Assembly: GCF_021391395.1 (NCBI RefSeq)
Contig: NZ_CP090059.1
Span: 3,457,001-3,521,000 of the forward strand
Origin: Sphingomonas cannabina
GTDB lineage: Bacteria; Pseudomonadota; Alphaproteobacteria; Sphingomonadales; Sphingomonadaceae
Direction: 5' to 3'
DNA length: 64,000 nt
A program made the position numbers and the translations under genes. Of the stretch, positions 35,468-45,084 are shown piece after piece; the stretch's first letter is position 1; the number at the start of each line of letters is the position of its first letter. A model generated the notes under the pieces. It was not told the origin of the DNA and did no database searches. It saw nothing but the letters and a program-made list of their open reading frames with translations.

Positions 35468-36568
35468 TCAAACGATCACCCGCGCCGCCGCCTCGAGCTG
35501 AATCTCCGGCTCGCGCCCGTCGGGCTTGCCCGGCTTGACCCACGCCGCATGGGCATGGGCGATCGCCACCACCTCCCATTCGCCCGAGCCGGGCCAGCCG
35601 CGCACGCTCACCACCTGTTCGGCGAGCGCGCGGTCGGGTTCCATCGCCAGCCAGGCGAGCGGCGTCTCCGCCGTCGCGCGGGCGCCCGCCGCCGTCATCG
35701 CGGCGCGGATACGCTCGGCGCTCGTCTCCGGGAGGTATTGCCACACCACCGAATGCATCAGCACGCGGGTCACGCCCGGCGCCTGCGGCTCGGCGAGCCG
35801 CGCCTCGACCCAATCCGCCGCGTCGCCGGCATCGAGCCGCACGCCGCGCTCGCGCACCATCGCGATCGCCTTGGCCAGCCGCTCCAGCCGTTCCGGCTTC
35901 TCCGCCCAGACATAGGCGGCGAGCCGCGCCTCGACCGCCGGGTCGGTGACGTCGAGCGGCGCGATGTCGCAGCCGCGCGTGCTCACGATCTCGATCGCCG
36001 GCAGGTCGGGCGCGGGGCCACGCCATTCGGGTGCGATCGTCACGGGCGAATCGGCCGGGCCGAGCACCGCCCCGCCCAGGTCGAAGCGATAGCGGTCGAT
36101 CAGCAGGTTGAGGCCGCCGCTCGATCCGATCTCCAGCACCTCCAGCCTCGGCCCCCAGCGCCGCGCGACCTCGATCAGCCCGACGATCAGCGCGCCCGAG
36201 CGGCCGGGCTCGTTGGTCTGGGGCGGGCCGTCGAGCCAGGGCAGCAGCGCCTGGTCATGACGGGCGAGCACGCGGTTGATCACCGCCGCGATCTGCTCCT
36301 GACCCTGGACCTCGCCAGCGAACACCGCTGCCAGCTCCTCGTCCGCCCCGGCACGGACCAGCGCGTGCAGTCCCCCGATCAGCCGGAGCGGCAGCGCATC
36401 GCGCGTCGGCTCGCCCGCCCAGTCGAGCACCCGCCGGGCGGTAAGGCTGCTGCGCGTCAGCCCCTCGGCGATCGCCTCGCACATCGCCGCGTAGATCGGC
36501 GCGCCCATGCGATCGCAATAATATGCCTGGATCCGGAACGCCCCGCGATTGTTGGTCTCGTTCGCCAT
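35468..36568 (-). CDS. DUF2332-family protein
   Basis: 366 residues from ATG at 36568, with AAGGAG upstream. DUF2332 features: FRIQAYYCDRMGAPIYAAMCEAIAEGL, DALPLRLIGGLHALVRAG, PQTNEPGRSGALIVGLIEVARRWG, then LEIGSSGGLNLLIDRY, which resembles an SAM-dependent methyltransferase motif I with EIGSSGG. The later segments TRVLMHSVVWQYLPE and LAWLAMEP fit. The biochemical activity of the family is unknown. Divergent from hisG. Confidence 0.85.
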   Translation of the reverse strand: MANETNNRGAFRIQAYYCDRMGAPIYAAMCEAIAEGLTRSSLTARRVLDWAGEPTRDALPLRLIGGLHALVRAGADEELAAVFAGEVQGQEQIAAVINRVLARHDQALLPWLDGPPQTNEPGRSGALIVGLIEVARRWGPRLEVLEIGSSGGLNLLIDRYRFDLGGAVLGPADSPVTIAPEWRGPAPDLPAIEIVSTRGCDIAPLDVTDPAVEARLAAYVWAEKPERLERLAKAIAMVRERGVRLDAGDAADWVEARLAEPQAPGVTRVLMHSVVWQYLPETSAERIRAAMTAAGARATAETPLAWLAMEPDRALAEQVVSVRGWPGSGEWEVVAIAHAHAAWVKPGKPDGREPEIQLEAAARVIV

Positions 36569-36621
36569 CGCCCGCTCCTTCAGTTGCGCCACCTGTAGCT
36601 CATGACTAAGGCCGGCGCACG

Positions 36622-37281
36622 ATGGCCGATCCGATCATCATCGCCGTGCCCAAGGGGCGTATCCTGGAGGAAGCCGTGCCGCTGCTGCAGCGGGTCGGCA
36701 TCGATCCCGAGGATGCCTTCGCCGACGAGGAGTCGCGCGCGCTCCGCTTCCGGACCAGCCGCGACGACATCGACCTCATCCGCGTGCGCGCGTTCGACGT
36801 CGCGACCTTCGTCGCGCACGGCGCCGCCTCGCTCGGCATCGTCGGCTCCGACGTGCTCGAGGAATTCGCCTATTCGGAGATTTACGCGCCGGTCGACTTG
36901 CGGATAGGCCACTGCCGCCTGTCGGTCGCCGAGCCCGCGGCGCTCGCCGCCCGCGACGATCCGCGCGGCTGGAGCCATATCCGGATCGCCACCAAATATC
37001 CGAACACCACTCGCCGCCATTTCGAGGCGCGCGGCGTCGGCGCCGAGTGCATCAAATTGAACGGCGCGATGGAGCTGGCGCCGGTGCTGGGGCTCGCGCC
37101 GCGCATCGTCGACCTGGTCTCCTCGGGCCGCACGCTCAAGGAGAACGGCCTGGTCGAGGTCGAGACGATCGCCGAGGTCACCAGCCGCCTGATCGTCAAC
37201 CGCGCCGCGTTCAAGACCCGCGCAGAGGTCGTGCCACTGGTCGACGCCTTCCGCCGCGCGGTGGAGCCGGTCGCGGCATGA
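36622..37281 (+). CDS. hisG: ATP phosphoribosyltransferase, short form
   Basis: 219 residues, the short HisG form that needs HisZ as regulatory partner. It performs the first step of histidine synthesis, joining ATP and PRPP. Motifs: [22 protein letters not shown] at the N-terminus and the PRPP loop [19 protein letters not shown] (about 155-173). The stop overlaps the hisD start (ATGA). Confidence 0.96.
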   Translation: MADPIIIAVPKGRILEEAVPLLQRVGIDPEDAFADEESRALRFRTSRDDIDLIRVRAFDVATFVAHGAASLGIVGSDVLEEFAYSEIYAPVDLRIGHCRLSVAEPAALAARDDPRGWSHIRIATKYPNTTRRHFEARGVGAECIKLNGAMELAPVLGLAPRIVDLVSSGRTLKENGLVEVETIAEVTSRLIVNRAAFKTRAEVVPLVDAFRRAVEPVAA

Positions 37282-38570
37282 TCAAGCTGTCCACCTCAGA
37301 CCCCGGCTTCGCGCAGGCGTTCGACACGCTCGTCAACGCACGGCGCGAGGCCGACGCAGACGTCGCGCGCGACGTCCGCACGATCGTCACCTCTGTGCGC
37401 GACGAGGGCGATGCGGCGGTCGCCGCCTATACCAAGCGCTTCGACGGTCACGACCTCCATGAGACCGGCTGGCGCATCGAGCGTGCCGACATGCTGGCCG
37501 CCTGGGAAGGTCTCGCGCCGGACCTGCGCGCCGCGCTCGAGCTCGCCGCCGAGCGCATCGCCGCCTATCACGCCAAGCAGGTGCCGGCCGACCGCGACGA
37601 GATCGACGCCAACGGCGTCCGGCTGGGCGCGCGCTGGCGGGCGGTGGAGGCGGCCGGCGTCTACGTCCCCGGCGGTCGCGCGGCCTATCCCTCGTCGGTG
37701 CTGATGAACGCGCTTCCCGCCAAGGCGGCCGGGGTCGAGCGGCTCGTCATGGTGACGCCCACGCCGAAGGGCGAGATCAACCCGCTGGTCCTCGCCGCCG
37801 CGCATCTCGCCGGGGTCGACGAGGCGTGGCGGATCGGCGGCGCGCAGGCGATCGCCGCGCTCGCCTATGGCACCGGGCGCATCGCGCCGGTCGACGTCAT
37901 CACCGGCCCCGGCAACGCCTGGGTCGCCGAGGCCAAGCGCCAGCTCTACGGCGTGGTCGGCATCGACATGGTGGCGGGTCCATCCGAGATCGTGGTGGTC
38001 GCGGATGGAAAGAACGATCCCGAATGGATCGCCGCCGACCTGCTCAGCCAGGCCGAGCACGACCCCACCAGCCAGTCGATCCTGTTCACCGACGATGCCG
38101 CACTCGCCGCCGCGGTGGCGGATGCGGTCGACCTCCAGATCGGCCAGCTCGCCACGCGCGAGGTCGCCCGCGCGAGCTGGGACGCCAACGGCGCGATCAT
38201 CGTCACCGCGAGCCTGGAGGAGGCGCTGCCGCTGGTCGACCGCCTCGCCCCCGAGCATCTCGAGCTCGCCTGCGACGATCCCGAGGCGCTGTTCGACCGC
38301 GTCCGTCACGCCGGATCGGTGTTCCTCGGCCGCCATACGCCCGAAGCGGTGGGCGATTATGTCGCCGGCCCCAATCACGTCCTCCCGACCGGACGCCGCG
38401 CGCGCTTCGCCTCGGGTCTGTCGGTGCTCGATTTCATGAAGCGCACCAGCTTCCTCGCCTGCGATCCGGCTTCGCTGGCCGAGATCGGACCGGCGGCGGT
38501 GACGCTTGCCGAAGCCGAAGGGTTGCCGGCGCACGCCAAGTCGGTGGCGATGCGGCTCGTGGCCCGATAG
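37278..38570 (+). CDS. hisD: histidinol dehydrogenase
   Basis: 430 residues from ATG at 37278, overlapping the hisG stop by four bases. NAD- and Zn-dependent last step of histidine synthesis. Conserved segments: [80 protein letters not shown] (Zn ligands Gln and His), LAPEHLEL and [15 protein letters not shown]. Intact. Confidence 0.97.
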   Translation: MIKLSTSDPGFAQAFDTLVNARREADADVARDVRTIVTSVRDEGDAAVAAYTKRFDGHDLHETGWRIERADMLAAWEGLAPDLRAALELAAERIAAYHAKQVPADRDEIDANGVRLGARWRAVEAAGVYVPGGRAAYPSSVLMNALPAKAAGVERLVMVTPTPKGEINPLVLAAAHLAGVDEAWRIGGAQAIAALAYGTGRIAPVDVITGPGNAWVAEAKRQLYGVVGIDMVAGPSEIVVVADGKNDPEWIAADLLSQAEHDPTSQSILFTDDAALAAAVADAVDLQIGQLATREVARASWDANGAIIVTASLEEALPLVDRLAPEHLELACDDPEALFDRVRHAGSVFLGRHTPEAVGDYVAGPNHVLPTGRRARFASGLSVLDFMKRTSFLACDPASLAEIGPAAVTLAEAEGLPAHAKSVAMRLVAR

Positions 38571-38574
38571 CCTC

Positions 38575-38690
38575 TCCGTCACCCCGGCCTTGTGCCGGGG
38601 TCCACCGGGAGGCAGGCTATGCGGTCGCGCCTCTTGCTGCGATATTTGCGGCCTGGTGGATGCCGGAACAAGTCCGGCATGACGGAAGGG
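38575..38690. repeat. intergenic inverted repeat, family R2 (decayed copy 3)
   Basis: Starts TCCGTCACCCCGGCCTTGTG and ends GGAACAAGTCCGGCATGACGGA; the two arms have drifted apart and the centre differs from copies 1 and 2. It lies directly 3' of hisD. Confidence 0.75.
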
Positions 38691-38740
38691 CGAACGGCGG
38701 CCTTCGACAAACCCCTCTTCCGCAGTTTATGGGCCGCACG

Positions 38741-39211
38741 ATGACGACTCACGCCAATTCCCGAACCCGCGCGCGCAGCCAGGCGCGTGCCGCCGCGCGG
38801 CTCGCCGCGGTCCAGGCTCTCTACCAGCGCGAGATGGAGGCGACTCCGCTCGCGCAGCTGCTCCATGAGTTCCACCATCACCGGCTCGGCGCCACGATCG
38901 AGGACGTCGAATATGCCGACGCCGACGTCGATTTCTTCGACGACGTCGTGAAAGGCGTCGACGCGCGCGGCGAGGAGATCGACCGCCTCATCACCGCCAA
39001 GCTCTCATCGGGCTGGAGCATCGACCGGCTCGACAAGCCGATGCGCGGCATCCTGCGCGCCGGCACCTACGAGCTGCTCGCGCGGAATGACGTGCCGACC
39101 GCGGCGGTGATCAGCGAATATCTCGACGTCGCCGACGCCTTCTACGACAAGCGCGAGAAGGGCTTCGTCAACGGCCTGCTCGATGCGGTGGCGAAGGACG
39201 TCCGCGGGTAG
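38741..39211 (+). CDS. nusB: transcription antitermination factor NusB
   Basis: 156 residues from ATG at 38741; an in-frame ATG 12 bases upstream is possible. RNA-binding antitermination factor used in rRNA transcription with NusE. Conserved parts: SQARAAARLAAVQALYQREM, VDFFDDVVKGVDARGEEIDRLI, WSIDRLDKPMRGILRAGTYELL, VPTAAVISEYLDVADAFYDKREKGFVNGLLD. An Arg-rich N-terminus is typical. Followed 3 bp later by a DUF4169 gene. Confidence 0.96.
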   Translation: MTTHANSRTRARSQARAAARLAAVQALYQREMEATPLAQLLHEFHHHRLGATIEDVEYADADVDFFDDVVKGVDARGEEIDRLITAKLSSGWSIDRLDKPMRGILRAGTYELLARNDVPTAAVISEYLDVADAFYDKREKGFVNGLLDAVAKDVRG

Positions 39212-39214
39212 GCG

Positions 39215-39391
39215 GTGGGCGAGGTCGTCAACCTGGGCCGCGCCCGCAAGGCGAAGCGCCGCACGGAGGCCGAGGCGCAGGCCGCTGCCAACCGAGTCGC
39301 CTTCGGCCGCACCAAGAGCGAGAAGGCAGCCGCCCGACGCGAGGCCGAGCGGCGCGAGCGCGATCTCGACGGCGCCAAACGGGAAGACTGA
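39215..39391 (+). CDS. DUF4169-family small protein
   Basis: 58 residues from GTG at 39215, starting 3 bp after the nusB stop. The sequence (GEVVNLGRARKAKRRTEAE, then AQAAANRVAFGRTKSEKAAA, then RREAERRERDLDGAKRED) matches the short, highly charged DUF4169 family of alphaproteobacteria, with its constant VNL-RARK start and NR-FGRTK-EK core. The function is unknown. Probably translated from the nusB message. Confidence 0.85.
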   Translation: MGEVVNLGRARKAKRRTEAEAQAAANRVAFGRTKSEKAAARREAERRERDLDGAKRED

Positions 39392-39437
39392 CGCTGCGAG
39401 TGGCCGGCTAGAGTCGGATTCGGCCAGTTTTGAATCC

Positions 39438-39507
39438 GTTCCCCGGCGAAGGCCGGGGCCCAGTCTCGAACCGCTCGCAACTGGGCCCCGGCCTTCGCCG
39501 GGGAACG
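39438..39507. repeat. intergenic inverted repeat, family R3 (copy 2)
   Basis: GTTCCCCGGCGAAGGCCGGGG and CCCCGGCCTTCGCCGGGGAAC again flank a short centre, as at 23194-23263. It lies between the convergent DUF4169 gene and the membrane protein gene. Confidence 0.85.
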
Positions 39508-39534
39508 GCTGCTGCAAGCCAGATGGATCAAACT

Positions 39535-40125
39535 CTAGCGGCTGAGACGGCCGCGGCGGACGGTGAGCCAGAGCGCCGAAACCAAAAAGTAGAAGGCGCC
39601 GAACGCGGCGTAGGGTGCCACATCAGTGATGCCCAGTGTGGCGCTTCCGAGCGACCTCTTGATGAAGAAGCCGCCGGCCAGTGCCGACTGCGCGCCGCTC
39701 AGGACCATCGCCCATTGCGCGCCATAGGACCGCCACCGCCGCACGCCCGTAGCGAGTTGCAGAAGGCCGGCGAGGATCGCCCATAGGCCGAACACACCGA
39801 CGACCAACCTCATGTCCCCGATCGCTGCCGCCACCGCGACCGTCGTCGCGGCGCTCACCAGCACGTTCAGCGCCTGGGTACGGTTCCGCTTCAATCCGCC
39901 GTTCCGTGCGGCGTCGATCAGATTGGCGGCCGCATCCCAGGCTGGGTAGGCGATCAGCAGGACGGCGGCTGCCGTCGGCATCGCGCTGCCGAGCGAGAAG
40001 GCCGCAATGACCCAGCCCGCCGCGACGGTTGCTCGTATCCAGTAATAGTTCCGCAGCTCGGCAGCACCCGCTGCAGGTGCGCTCGTCGTCACGGAAACGG
40101 CGTTGTGTTCGACGACTCGACTCAT
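39535..40125 (-). CDS. multi-pass inner-membrane protein (HdeD/DUF308-like)
   Basis: 196 residues with about six hydrophobic segments (ATVAAGWVIAAFSLGSAM; AAAVLLIAYPAWDAAANLI; ALNVLVSAATTVAVAAAIG; LVVGVFGLWAILAGLLQLATGV; AMVLSGAQSALAGGFFI; PYAAFGAFYFLVSALWLTV). The pattern GLWAILAGLLQLATGVRRWR resembles DUF308/HdeD-type acid-stress membrane proteins. It is divergent from a TetR gene, and both promoters lie between two operator palindromes, so it is the likely target of that repressor. Confidence 0.7.
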   Translation of the reverse strand: MSRVVEHNAVSVTTSAPAAGAAELRNYYWIRATVAAGWVIAAFSLGSAMPTAAAVLLIAYPAWDAAANLIDAARNGGLKRNRTQALNVLVSAATTVAVAAAIGDMRLVVGVFGLWAILAGLLQLATGVRRWRSYGAQWAMVLSGAQSALAGGFFIKRSLGSATLGITDVAPYAAFGAFYFLVSALWLTVRRGRLSR

Positions 40126-40138
40126 GGAAATTCTCCAT

Positions 40139-40156
40139 CTACCTATCAGTAGGTAG
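40139..40156. promoter_or_regulatory. TetR-type operator, site 1 (perfect palindrome)
   Basis: CTACCTATCAGTAGGTAG: 7-bp perfect arms around TCAG, 14 bp upstream of the membrane protein start codon. The same arms recur at 40195-40212. Confidence 0.75.
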
Positions 40157-40194
40157 GCGATAGGATGATTGTCGTGCCCATTGCAAGCGATTAC

Positions 40195-40212
40195 CTACCT
40201 ATCGGAAGGTAG
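40195..40212. promoter_or_regulatory. TetR-type operator, site 2
   Basis: CTACCTATCGGAAGGTAG: the same arms with one mismatch, immediately upstream of the TetR start codon and overlapping its ribosome site. It would allow autorepression. The two sites bracket the whole divergent promoter region. Confidence 0.7.
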
Positions 40213-40216
40213 AAAC

Positions 40217-40801
40217 ATGGAACCAGCGCGATCCACGGCCGAGCAGATCGTCGATGAAGGCCGGCGCCTCATCATGACGCGGGGATATAACGGCTTCAGC
40301 TATGCCGACGTCGCCGCCGCGATCGGCATCCGGAAGGCGAGCATCCACCACCACTTCGCGGCCAAGAGCGACCTGGCGAAAGCTGTCGTGGAACAGTCGC
40401 GCGCTGTGATCCGCGCACAGGTCGAGCAGTTGGCGAATGTTGAACCCGAAGCCGCCGCGCAGCTTCGTGCCTATGTGACCTATTGGGAGCGCTGCATCGC
40501 CGATGACTCGGCGCCGTTCTGCGTGGCCGCGATGCTCGCCGCCGAGCTGCCGAGCCTGCCGGACGATCTCGTCGTCGTCGTCAGGGCGCATTTCGCCGAG
40601 CTGACGGGATGGTTGACGCGCATCCTGGCCCTGGGCGTCCGCCAGGAGAGCGTATCGCTCGTCCGGCCGCCTGCGGAAGAAGCGGATGCCTTCATGTCCG
40701 CCGTCTATGGGGCGATGCTGTCGGCCCGCGCGTTCGGCGATCCCGAACGGTTCGCGGTGATCACCGAGACGTTGCTGTCGCGCATTGTCCCACTTCACTA
40801 G
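40217..40801 (+). CDS. TetR/AcrR-family transcriptional repressor
   Basis: 194 residues from ATG at 40217. The N-terminal TetR helix-turn-helix is intact: QIVDEGRRLIMTRGYNGFSYADVAAAIGIRKASIHHHFAAKSDLAKAVV. The C-terminal ligand-binding part (APFCVAAMLAAELPSLPDDLVVVVRAHF, DAFMSAVYGAMLSARAFGD) resembles the TetR_C group whose sites are CTACCTA-type. Likely represses itself and the divergent membrane protein. The ligand is unknown. Confidence 0.92.
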   Translation: MEPARSTAEQIVDEGRRLIMTRGYNGFSYADVAAAIGIRKASIHHHFAAKSDLAKAVVEQSRAVIRAQVEQLANVEPEAAAQLRAYVTYWERCIADDSAPFCVAAMLAAELPSLPDDLVVVVRAHFAELTGWLTRILALGVRQESVSLVRPPAEEADAFMSAVYGAMLSARAFGDPERFAVITETLLSRIVPLH

Positions 40802-40813
40802 GGCGGCCCCATT

Positions 40814-40945
40814 CAATCCTCCCCCGCCAGGGGGAGGTGTCAGCCGTAGGCTGACGGAGGGGGAGGACGGCGACTCACTATCGACCGGCTTCCGCCCCCT
40901 CCGTCACGCTTCGCGTGCCACCTCCCCCTGGCGGGGGAGGATTGA
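40814..40945. repeat. intergenic inverted repeat, family R1 (copy 3)
   Basis: CAATCCTCCCCCGCCAGGGG to GGCGGGGGAGGATTG, with the TCAGCCGTAGGCTGA hairpin and the TCACGCTTCGCGTG hairpin. Near-identical to copy 1 at 4240-4368. It lies between the TetR gene and thiL. Confidence 0.88.
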
Positions 40946-41028
40946 ATGTCGATCCATACCAGTAGAACCTGATTGCAGCGGATCACTCACGGCAGACGCC
41001 CCCGCCGAACCGGGCTATGTCGTTCGTC

Positions 41029-41898
41029 ATGACCGAAGCCGAGTTCCTCGCCGCGCTGCGCACGCTCCCGCTCCATACCGGCGCGCTGGGTCTGGCTGAC
41101 GATGCCGCACGCCTCGGCGAACTGGTCATCACCACCGACCTGATCGCCGAGGGCGTCCATTTCCTTCCCGCCGATCCGCCCGGCGACGTCGCCTGGAAGC
41201 TGGTGGCGGTGAACCTCTCCGATCTTGCCGCGAAAGGTGCCAGGCCGGAGGGCATCCTGCTCGGCTATCCCCTCGGCGACGAGGCCTGGGATCGCGCCTT
41301 CCTCGCCGGCCTGGGCGCGGCGCTCGCCGCCTTCGCCTGCCCGCTGCTGGGCGGCGACACGGTGAAGGTTGCCGGCCCGCGCACCCTGGCACTGACCGCG
41401 ATCGGCCGGGCCGCCGTTTCTCCGACCCGATCCGGTGCGCGGCCGAGCGATGCGCTCTGGGTGACCGGCACGATCGGCGATGCCGGAATCGGCCTTGCCA
41501 TTGCGCGGGGGACGGCAGGGCCGCCCGAGTTGCTCCAGCGGTATCGGCGGCCCATTCCTCGCCTCGCCGAGGGCCCAGCGCTCGCGCCGCTCGTCACGGC
41601 GATGATGGACGTGTCGGACGGGCTGCTGATCGACGCTGCCCGCATGGCGGCTGCCAGCGGTTGCGCGGTCACGATCGATCTCGCGCACGTTCCGCTGTCG
41701 CCGCACCATCCCGGCGACCGCCTCGCCGCCGCCACCGCCGGCGACGATTACGAGCTGCTGTTCGCCCTCCCCGCCGGCACCGAGCCGCCCGTGCCCGCCA
41801 CCCGCATCGGCGCCTTTGCCGCCGGACGGGGCCTCAGCCTCACCGATCGAGGCAGGCCGATCCCCCTCCCCTCACGCCTTGGGTACGAGCACCTCTGA
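41029..41898 (+). CDS. thiL: thiamine-monophosphate kinase
   Basis: 289 residues from ATG at 41029 (an in-frame ATG at 41017 adds four residues; neither has a clear ribosome site). It phosphorylates thiamine monophosphate to thiamine pyrophosphate. Motifs: [25 protein letters not shown] (Mg/ATP-binding Asp residues), [41 protein letters not shown] and [12 protein letters not shown]. The N-terminal Asp-Asp site is intact. In related genomes thiL follows nusB; here the DUF4169 gene, the membrane/TetR pair and two repeats lie between. Confidence 0.93.
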   Translation: MTEAEFLAALRTLPLHTGALGLADDAARLGELVITTDLIAEGVHFLPADPPGDVAWKLVAVNLSDLAAKGARPEGILLGYPLGDEAWDRAFLAGLGAALAAFACPLLGGDTVKVAGPRTLALTAIGRAAVSPTRSGARPSDALWVTGTIGDAGIGLAIARGTAGPPELLQRYRRPIPRLAEGPALAPLVTAMMDVSDGLLIDAARMAAASGCAVTIDLAHVPLSPHHPGDRLAAATAGDDYELLFALPAGTEPPVPATRIGAFAAGRGLSLTDRGRPIPLPSRLGYEHL

Positions 41899-42011
41899 CG
41901 GCGCGCTTGCGCTCAGTCGGCTCGCGCCTATACCTTTCTCCTAACGCGCATCCGGCGTCAGACCGGGCAACCCAACGCGCGGCCTTTAGGAAGAGAAGGG
42001 GACGTTCGCTT

Positions 42012-44177
42012 ATGACGATCGTTTACGGCGCTATCCTGTGCGGCTTGATTGCCGTGCTCTATGGCCTTTTCACCAGTAGCCAGGTCCTGCGCGCGCCCGC
42101 GGGCGACGCCAAGATGCAGGACATCGCCTCCGCCATCCAGGAGGGGGCCAAGGCCTATCTCGGCCGGCAGTACACCACCATCGCCATCGTCGGCGCGATC
42201 GTCGCGGTCGTCCTGTTCTTCACCCTCGGCATCCTGTCGACCGTCGCCTTCCTGATCGGCGCCGTGCTGTCGGGCGTCGCCGGCTATGTCGGCATGAACA
42301 TCTCGGTGCGCGCCAACGTGCGCACCGCCGAGGCGGCGCGCGGCAGCCTGCAGGGCGGCCTCACCCTCGCCTTCCGCTCGGGCGCGATCACCGGGATGCT
42401 GGTGGCGGGGCTCGGCCTGCTCGCGATCGCCGGGCTGTTCTGGTACCTGATCGGCCCCGCCGGCCATGCGCCCAACGATCGCCCGATCATCGACGCGCTG
42501 ACCGCGCTCGCGTTCGGCGCCTCGCTGATCTCGATCTTCGCGCGTCTCGGCGGCGGCATCTTCACCAAGGCGGCCGACGTCGGCGCCGACCTGGTCGGCA
42601 AGGTCGAGGCCGGCATTCCCGAGGACGATCCCCGCAACCCCGCCGTGATCGCGGACAACGTCGGCGACAACGTCGGCGACTGCGCGGGCATGGCCGCCGA
42701 CCTGTTCGAGACCTATGTCGTCACGCTCGGCCTCACCATGGTGTCGATCGCGCTGCTGGTGAAGGCGAGCTCGGCCGAGCTGCTCGCGCTGATGAGCCTG
42801 CCGCTGATCGTCGGGGGCGTTTGCATCATCACCTCGATCATCGGCACCTATGCGGTCCGGCTCGGCAACGGCTCGATCATGGGGGCGCTCTACAAGGGCT
42901 TCTGGACGACGGTGATCCTGGCGGTGCCGGCGATCTACCTCGTCACCAGCTATACGCTCGGCGACATGCATGCCGTTATCGGCGGCGCCGGCTTCCTCGA
43001 TCCCGCCAGCGAGGGGCTCACCACCGAGGCGGCGCTCGGGCTGGAAGCAGCCGGTCCGAGCTTCACCGGCATGGACCTGTTCTGGTGCATGATGATCGGC
43101 CTCGGCGTCACCGGCCTGCTCGTCTGGATCACCGAATATTACACCGGCACCAACTATCGCCCGGTCAAGTCGATCGCCAAGGCATCGGTCACCGGCCACG
43201 GCACCAACGTCATCCAGGGCCTCGCCGTCAGCCTCGAATCGACCGCGCTGCCGACGCTGGTGATCGTCGTCGCGGTGGTCGCAACCTATCAGCTCGCCGG
43301 CATCATCGGTGTCGCCTTCGCCGCGACCTCGCTGCTGGCGCTCGCCGGCATGGTGGTGGCGCTCGACGCGTACGGCCCGGTCACCGACAACGCCGGCGGC
43401 ATCGCCGAGATGGCCGGCCTGCCCGACGACGTGCGCCACAAGACCGACGCGCTCGACGCGGTCGGCAACACCACCAAGGCGGTGACCAAGGGCTATGCGA
43501 TCGGCTCCGCCGCGCTGGCGGCGCTGGTGCTGTTCGGCGCCTATACGACCGACCTCAAGGAGTTCTTCCCGGACATCACGGTGGACTTCTCGCTGTCGAA
43601 CCCGTTCGTGATCGTCGGGCTGCTGCTCGGGGCGCTGCTGCCCTATCTGTTCGGTGCCTTCGGCATGACCGCGGTCGGCCGCGCTGCCGGATCGGTGGTG
43701 GAGGACGTGCGCGAGCAGTTCCGCTCGAACGCCGGCATCATGGAGGGCACCAGCCGTCCCAACTATGCCCGCACCGTCGACATCGTCACCCGCGCCGCGA
43801 TCAAGGAGATGATCGTGCCGTCGCTGCTGCCGGTGCTGAGCCCGATCCTGGTCTATTTCCTGATCACCGCGGTCGCCGGCCAGGGCCAGGGCTTCGCGGC
43901 GCTGGGTGCAATGCTGCTCGGCGTGATCGTGTCCGGCCTGTTCGTCGCCATTTCGATGACCTCGGGCGGCGGCGCGTGGGACAATGCCAAGAAGTACATC
44001 GAGGACGGCAATTACGGCGGCAAGGGCTCCGACGCGCACAAGGCGGCGGTGACCGGCGACACGGTGGGCGATCCCTACAAGGACACCGCCGGCCCGGCGG
44101 TCAATCCGATGATCAAGATCACCAACATCGTCGCGCTGCTGCTGCTCGCGGCGCTGGCGGCCCACGCAGCGGGCTGA
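42012..44177 (+). CDS. hppA: proton-translocating membrane pyrophosphatase, K+-independent type
   Basis: 721 residues from ATG at 42012, preceded by AAGAGAAGGGGA. About 16 membrane helices. It couples PPi hydrolysis to H+ export across the cytoplasmic membrane. The PPi/Mg site is intact: [22 protein letters not shown] (about 188) and [22 protein letters not shown] (about 215), plus [16 protein letters not shown] and the C-terminal [20 protein letters not shown]. The GNTTKA motif has Lys at about 488, where K+-dependent enzymes have Ala; by the known rule this makes it the K+-independent H+ pump. Followed by a strong terminator. Confidence 0.97.
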   Translation: MTIVYGAILCGLIAVLYGLFTSSQVLRAPAGDAKMQDIASAIQEGAKAYLGRQYTTIAIVGAIVAVVLFFTLGILSTVAFLIGAVLSGVAGYVGMNISVRANVRTAEAARGSLQGGLTLAFRSGAITGMLVAGLGLLAIAGLFWYLIGPAGHAPNDRPIIDALTALAFGASLISIFARLGGGIFTKAADVGADLVGKVEAGIPEDDPRNPAVIADNVGDNVGDCAGMAADLFETYVVTLGLTMVSIALLVKASSAELLALMSLPLIVGGVCIITSIIGTYAVRLGNGSIMGALYKGFWTTVILAVPAIYLVTSYTLGDMHAVIGGAGFLDPASEGLTTEAALGLEAAGPSFTGMDLFWCMMIGLGVTGLLVWITEYYTGTNYRPVKSIAKASVTGHGTNVIQGLAVSLESTALPTLVIVVAVVATYQLAGIIGVAFAATSLLALAGMVVALDAYGPVTDNAGGIAEMAGLPDDVRHKTDALDAVGNTTKAVTKGYAIGSAALAALVLFGAYTTDLKEFFPDITVDFSLSNPFVIVGLLLGALLPYLFGAFGMTAVGRAAGSVVEDVREQFRSNAGIMEGTSRPNYARTVDIVTRAAIKEMIVPSLLPVLSPILVYFLITAVAGQGQGFAALGAMLLGVIVSGLFVAISMTSGGGAWDNAKKYIEDGNYGGKGSDAHKAAVTGDTVGDPYKDTAGPAVNPMIKITNIVALLLLAALAAHAAG

Positions 44178-44197
44178 TCCGCTCCGGCGATGCGAAA

Positions 44198-44229
44198 GGC
44201 CCGCCCGGAGCGATCCGGGCGGGCCTTTT
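44198..44229 (+). terminator. rho-independent terminator of hppA
   Basis: GGCCCGCCCGGA, loop GCGA, TCCGGGCGGGCC, then TTTT. A perfect 12-bp GC-rich stem followed by a T-run, 20 bp after the hppA stop. Confidence 0.92.
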
Positions 44230-44259
44230 CATTGGGACGATTGAAGGCCGACGGCGACG

Positions 44260-44544
44260 TCAGTTCGCCGCGACCTTCGCTGCATCCGCACGCGCCGAGA
44301 ACTTCACGCCCTCGGCCGCCCAGGCCTCGCGGGTCTTGCAGGTGCGCGGCTTCATGATCGAGCCGGTCGTGACCTCCTTCGCGATCAGGCAGATCTTGTC
44401 GCCCTGGGTCTTCACGTCGAATTTGGAGGATACCGACTCCTCCTTGTCGCGCGCCATCGCCGGCGCGGCCGCCGCGGCGATGCAGAGGGTGGCGGCGATC
44501 CCGGCGGCAAGGGCGGCACCGAACGGACGAAGTGAAACGGACAT
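44260..44544 (-). CDS. small exported protein of unknown function
   Basis: 94 residues from ATG at 44544 (GGAGG upstream). Signal peptide about 1-34 (FGAALAAGIAATLCIAAAAAPAMA), leaving a mature protein of about 60 residues with two cysteines (KICLIAKEVTTGSIMKPRTCKTREAW), probably disulfide-linked in the periplasm. The KPRTCKTREAWAAEGV ending recurs in small sphingomonad secreted proteins. The function is unknown. Convergent with hppA and divergent from infA; the 44545-44835 gap shows no further gene. Confidence 0.75.
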   Translation of the reverse strand: MSVSLRPFGAALAAGIAATLCIAAAAAPAMARDKEESVSSKFDVKTQGDKICLIAKEVTTGSIMKPRTCKTREAWAAEGVKFSARADAAKVAAN

Positions 44545-44835
44545 GGAAACCTCCTCGAACTGAACGCTCGGGCTCGTCGCCCGCGTCCAACGAGGTGCAT
44601 CCCCCGTGCCAAGTGCCTCCACTTACACAAATTCAATCACTTAACCGAATGAGCCAAGCAATTTCGGCCAAGCCTTGGCGCCGATCGCCGGTTTCTCACA
44701 TCCGGACCTGAACGGAAACGGACGCATGCTGTCCGGACGCGGACAGTCCACCTTGCCGCCAAGTCCCTTCGCCGCTTTCCTTTTTGCCGTTCAGGGAGTA
44801 AGGGGCGCCACCCGTTTGCACCCAAGAGGTTTTGT

Positions 44836-45084
44836 TTGGCCAAGGAAGAACTGCTCGAAATGCGCGGCCAGGTGGTCGAGCTCCTGCCCAATGCGATGTT
44901 CCGCGTGCGGCTGGAGAATGATCACGAAATTCTCGGCCACACCGCCGGCAAGATGCGCAAGAACCGCATCCGCGTGCTCGTCGGCGACGAAGTGCTGGTC
45001 GAGCTCACTCCCTATGACCTGACCAAGGGCCGCATCACCTATCGCTTCATGCCCGGCCGCGGCGGGCCCGGGCCGCAATCCTGA
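44836..45084 (+). CDS. infA: translation initiation factor IF-1 (TTG start)
   Basis: 82 residues. [69 protein letters not shown] is a complete IF-1 OB fold with a short Gly/Pro-rich tail (GRGGPGPQS). The only start in position is TTG at 44836, with AGAGG upstream. It heads the infA-maf-RNase E/G-like-yacG operon, in which each gene overlaps the next. Confidence 0.96.
   Translation: MAKEELLEMRGQVVELLPNAMFRVRLENDHEILGHTAGKMRKNRIRVLVGDEVLVELTPYDLTKGRITYRFMPGRGGPGPQS

Noticed and set aside
41958..44165. 735-codon minus-strand frame opposite hppA
   Set aside because: Antisense shadow; the plus strand encodes the complete pyrophosphatase.
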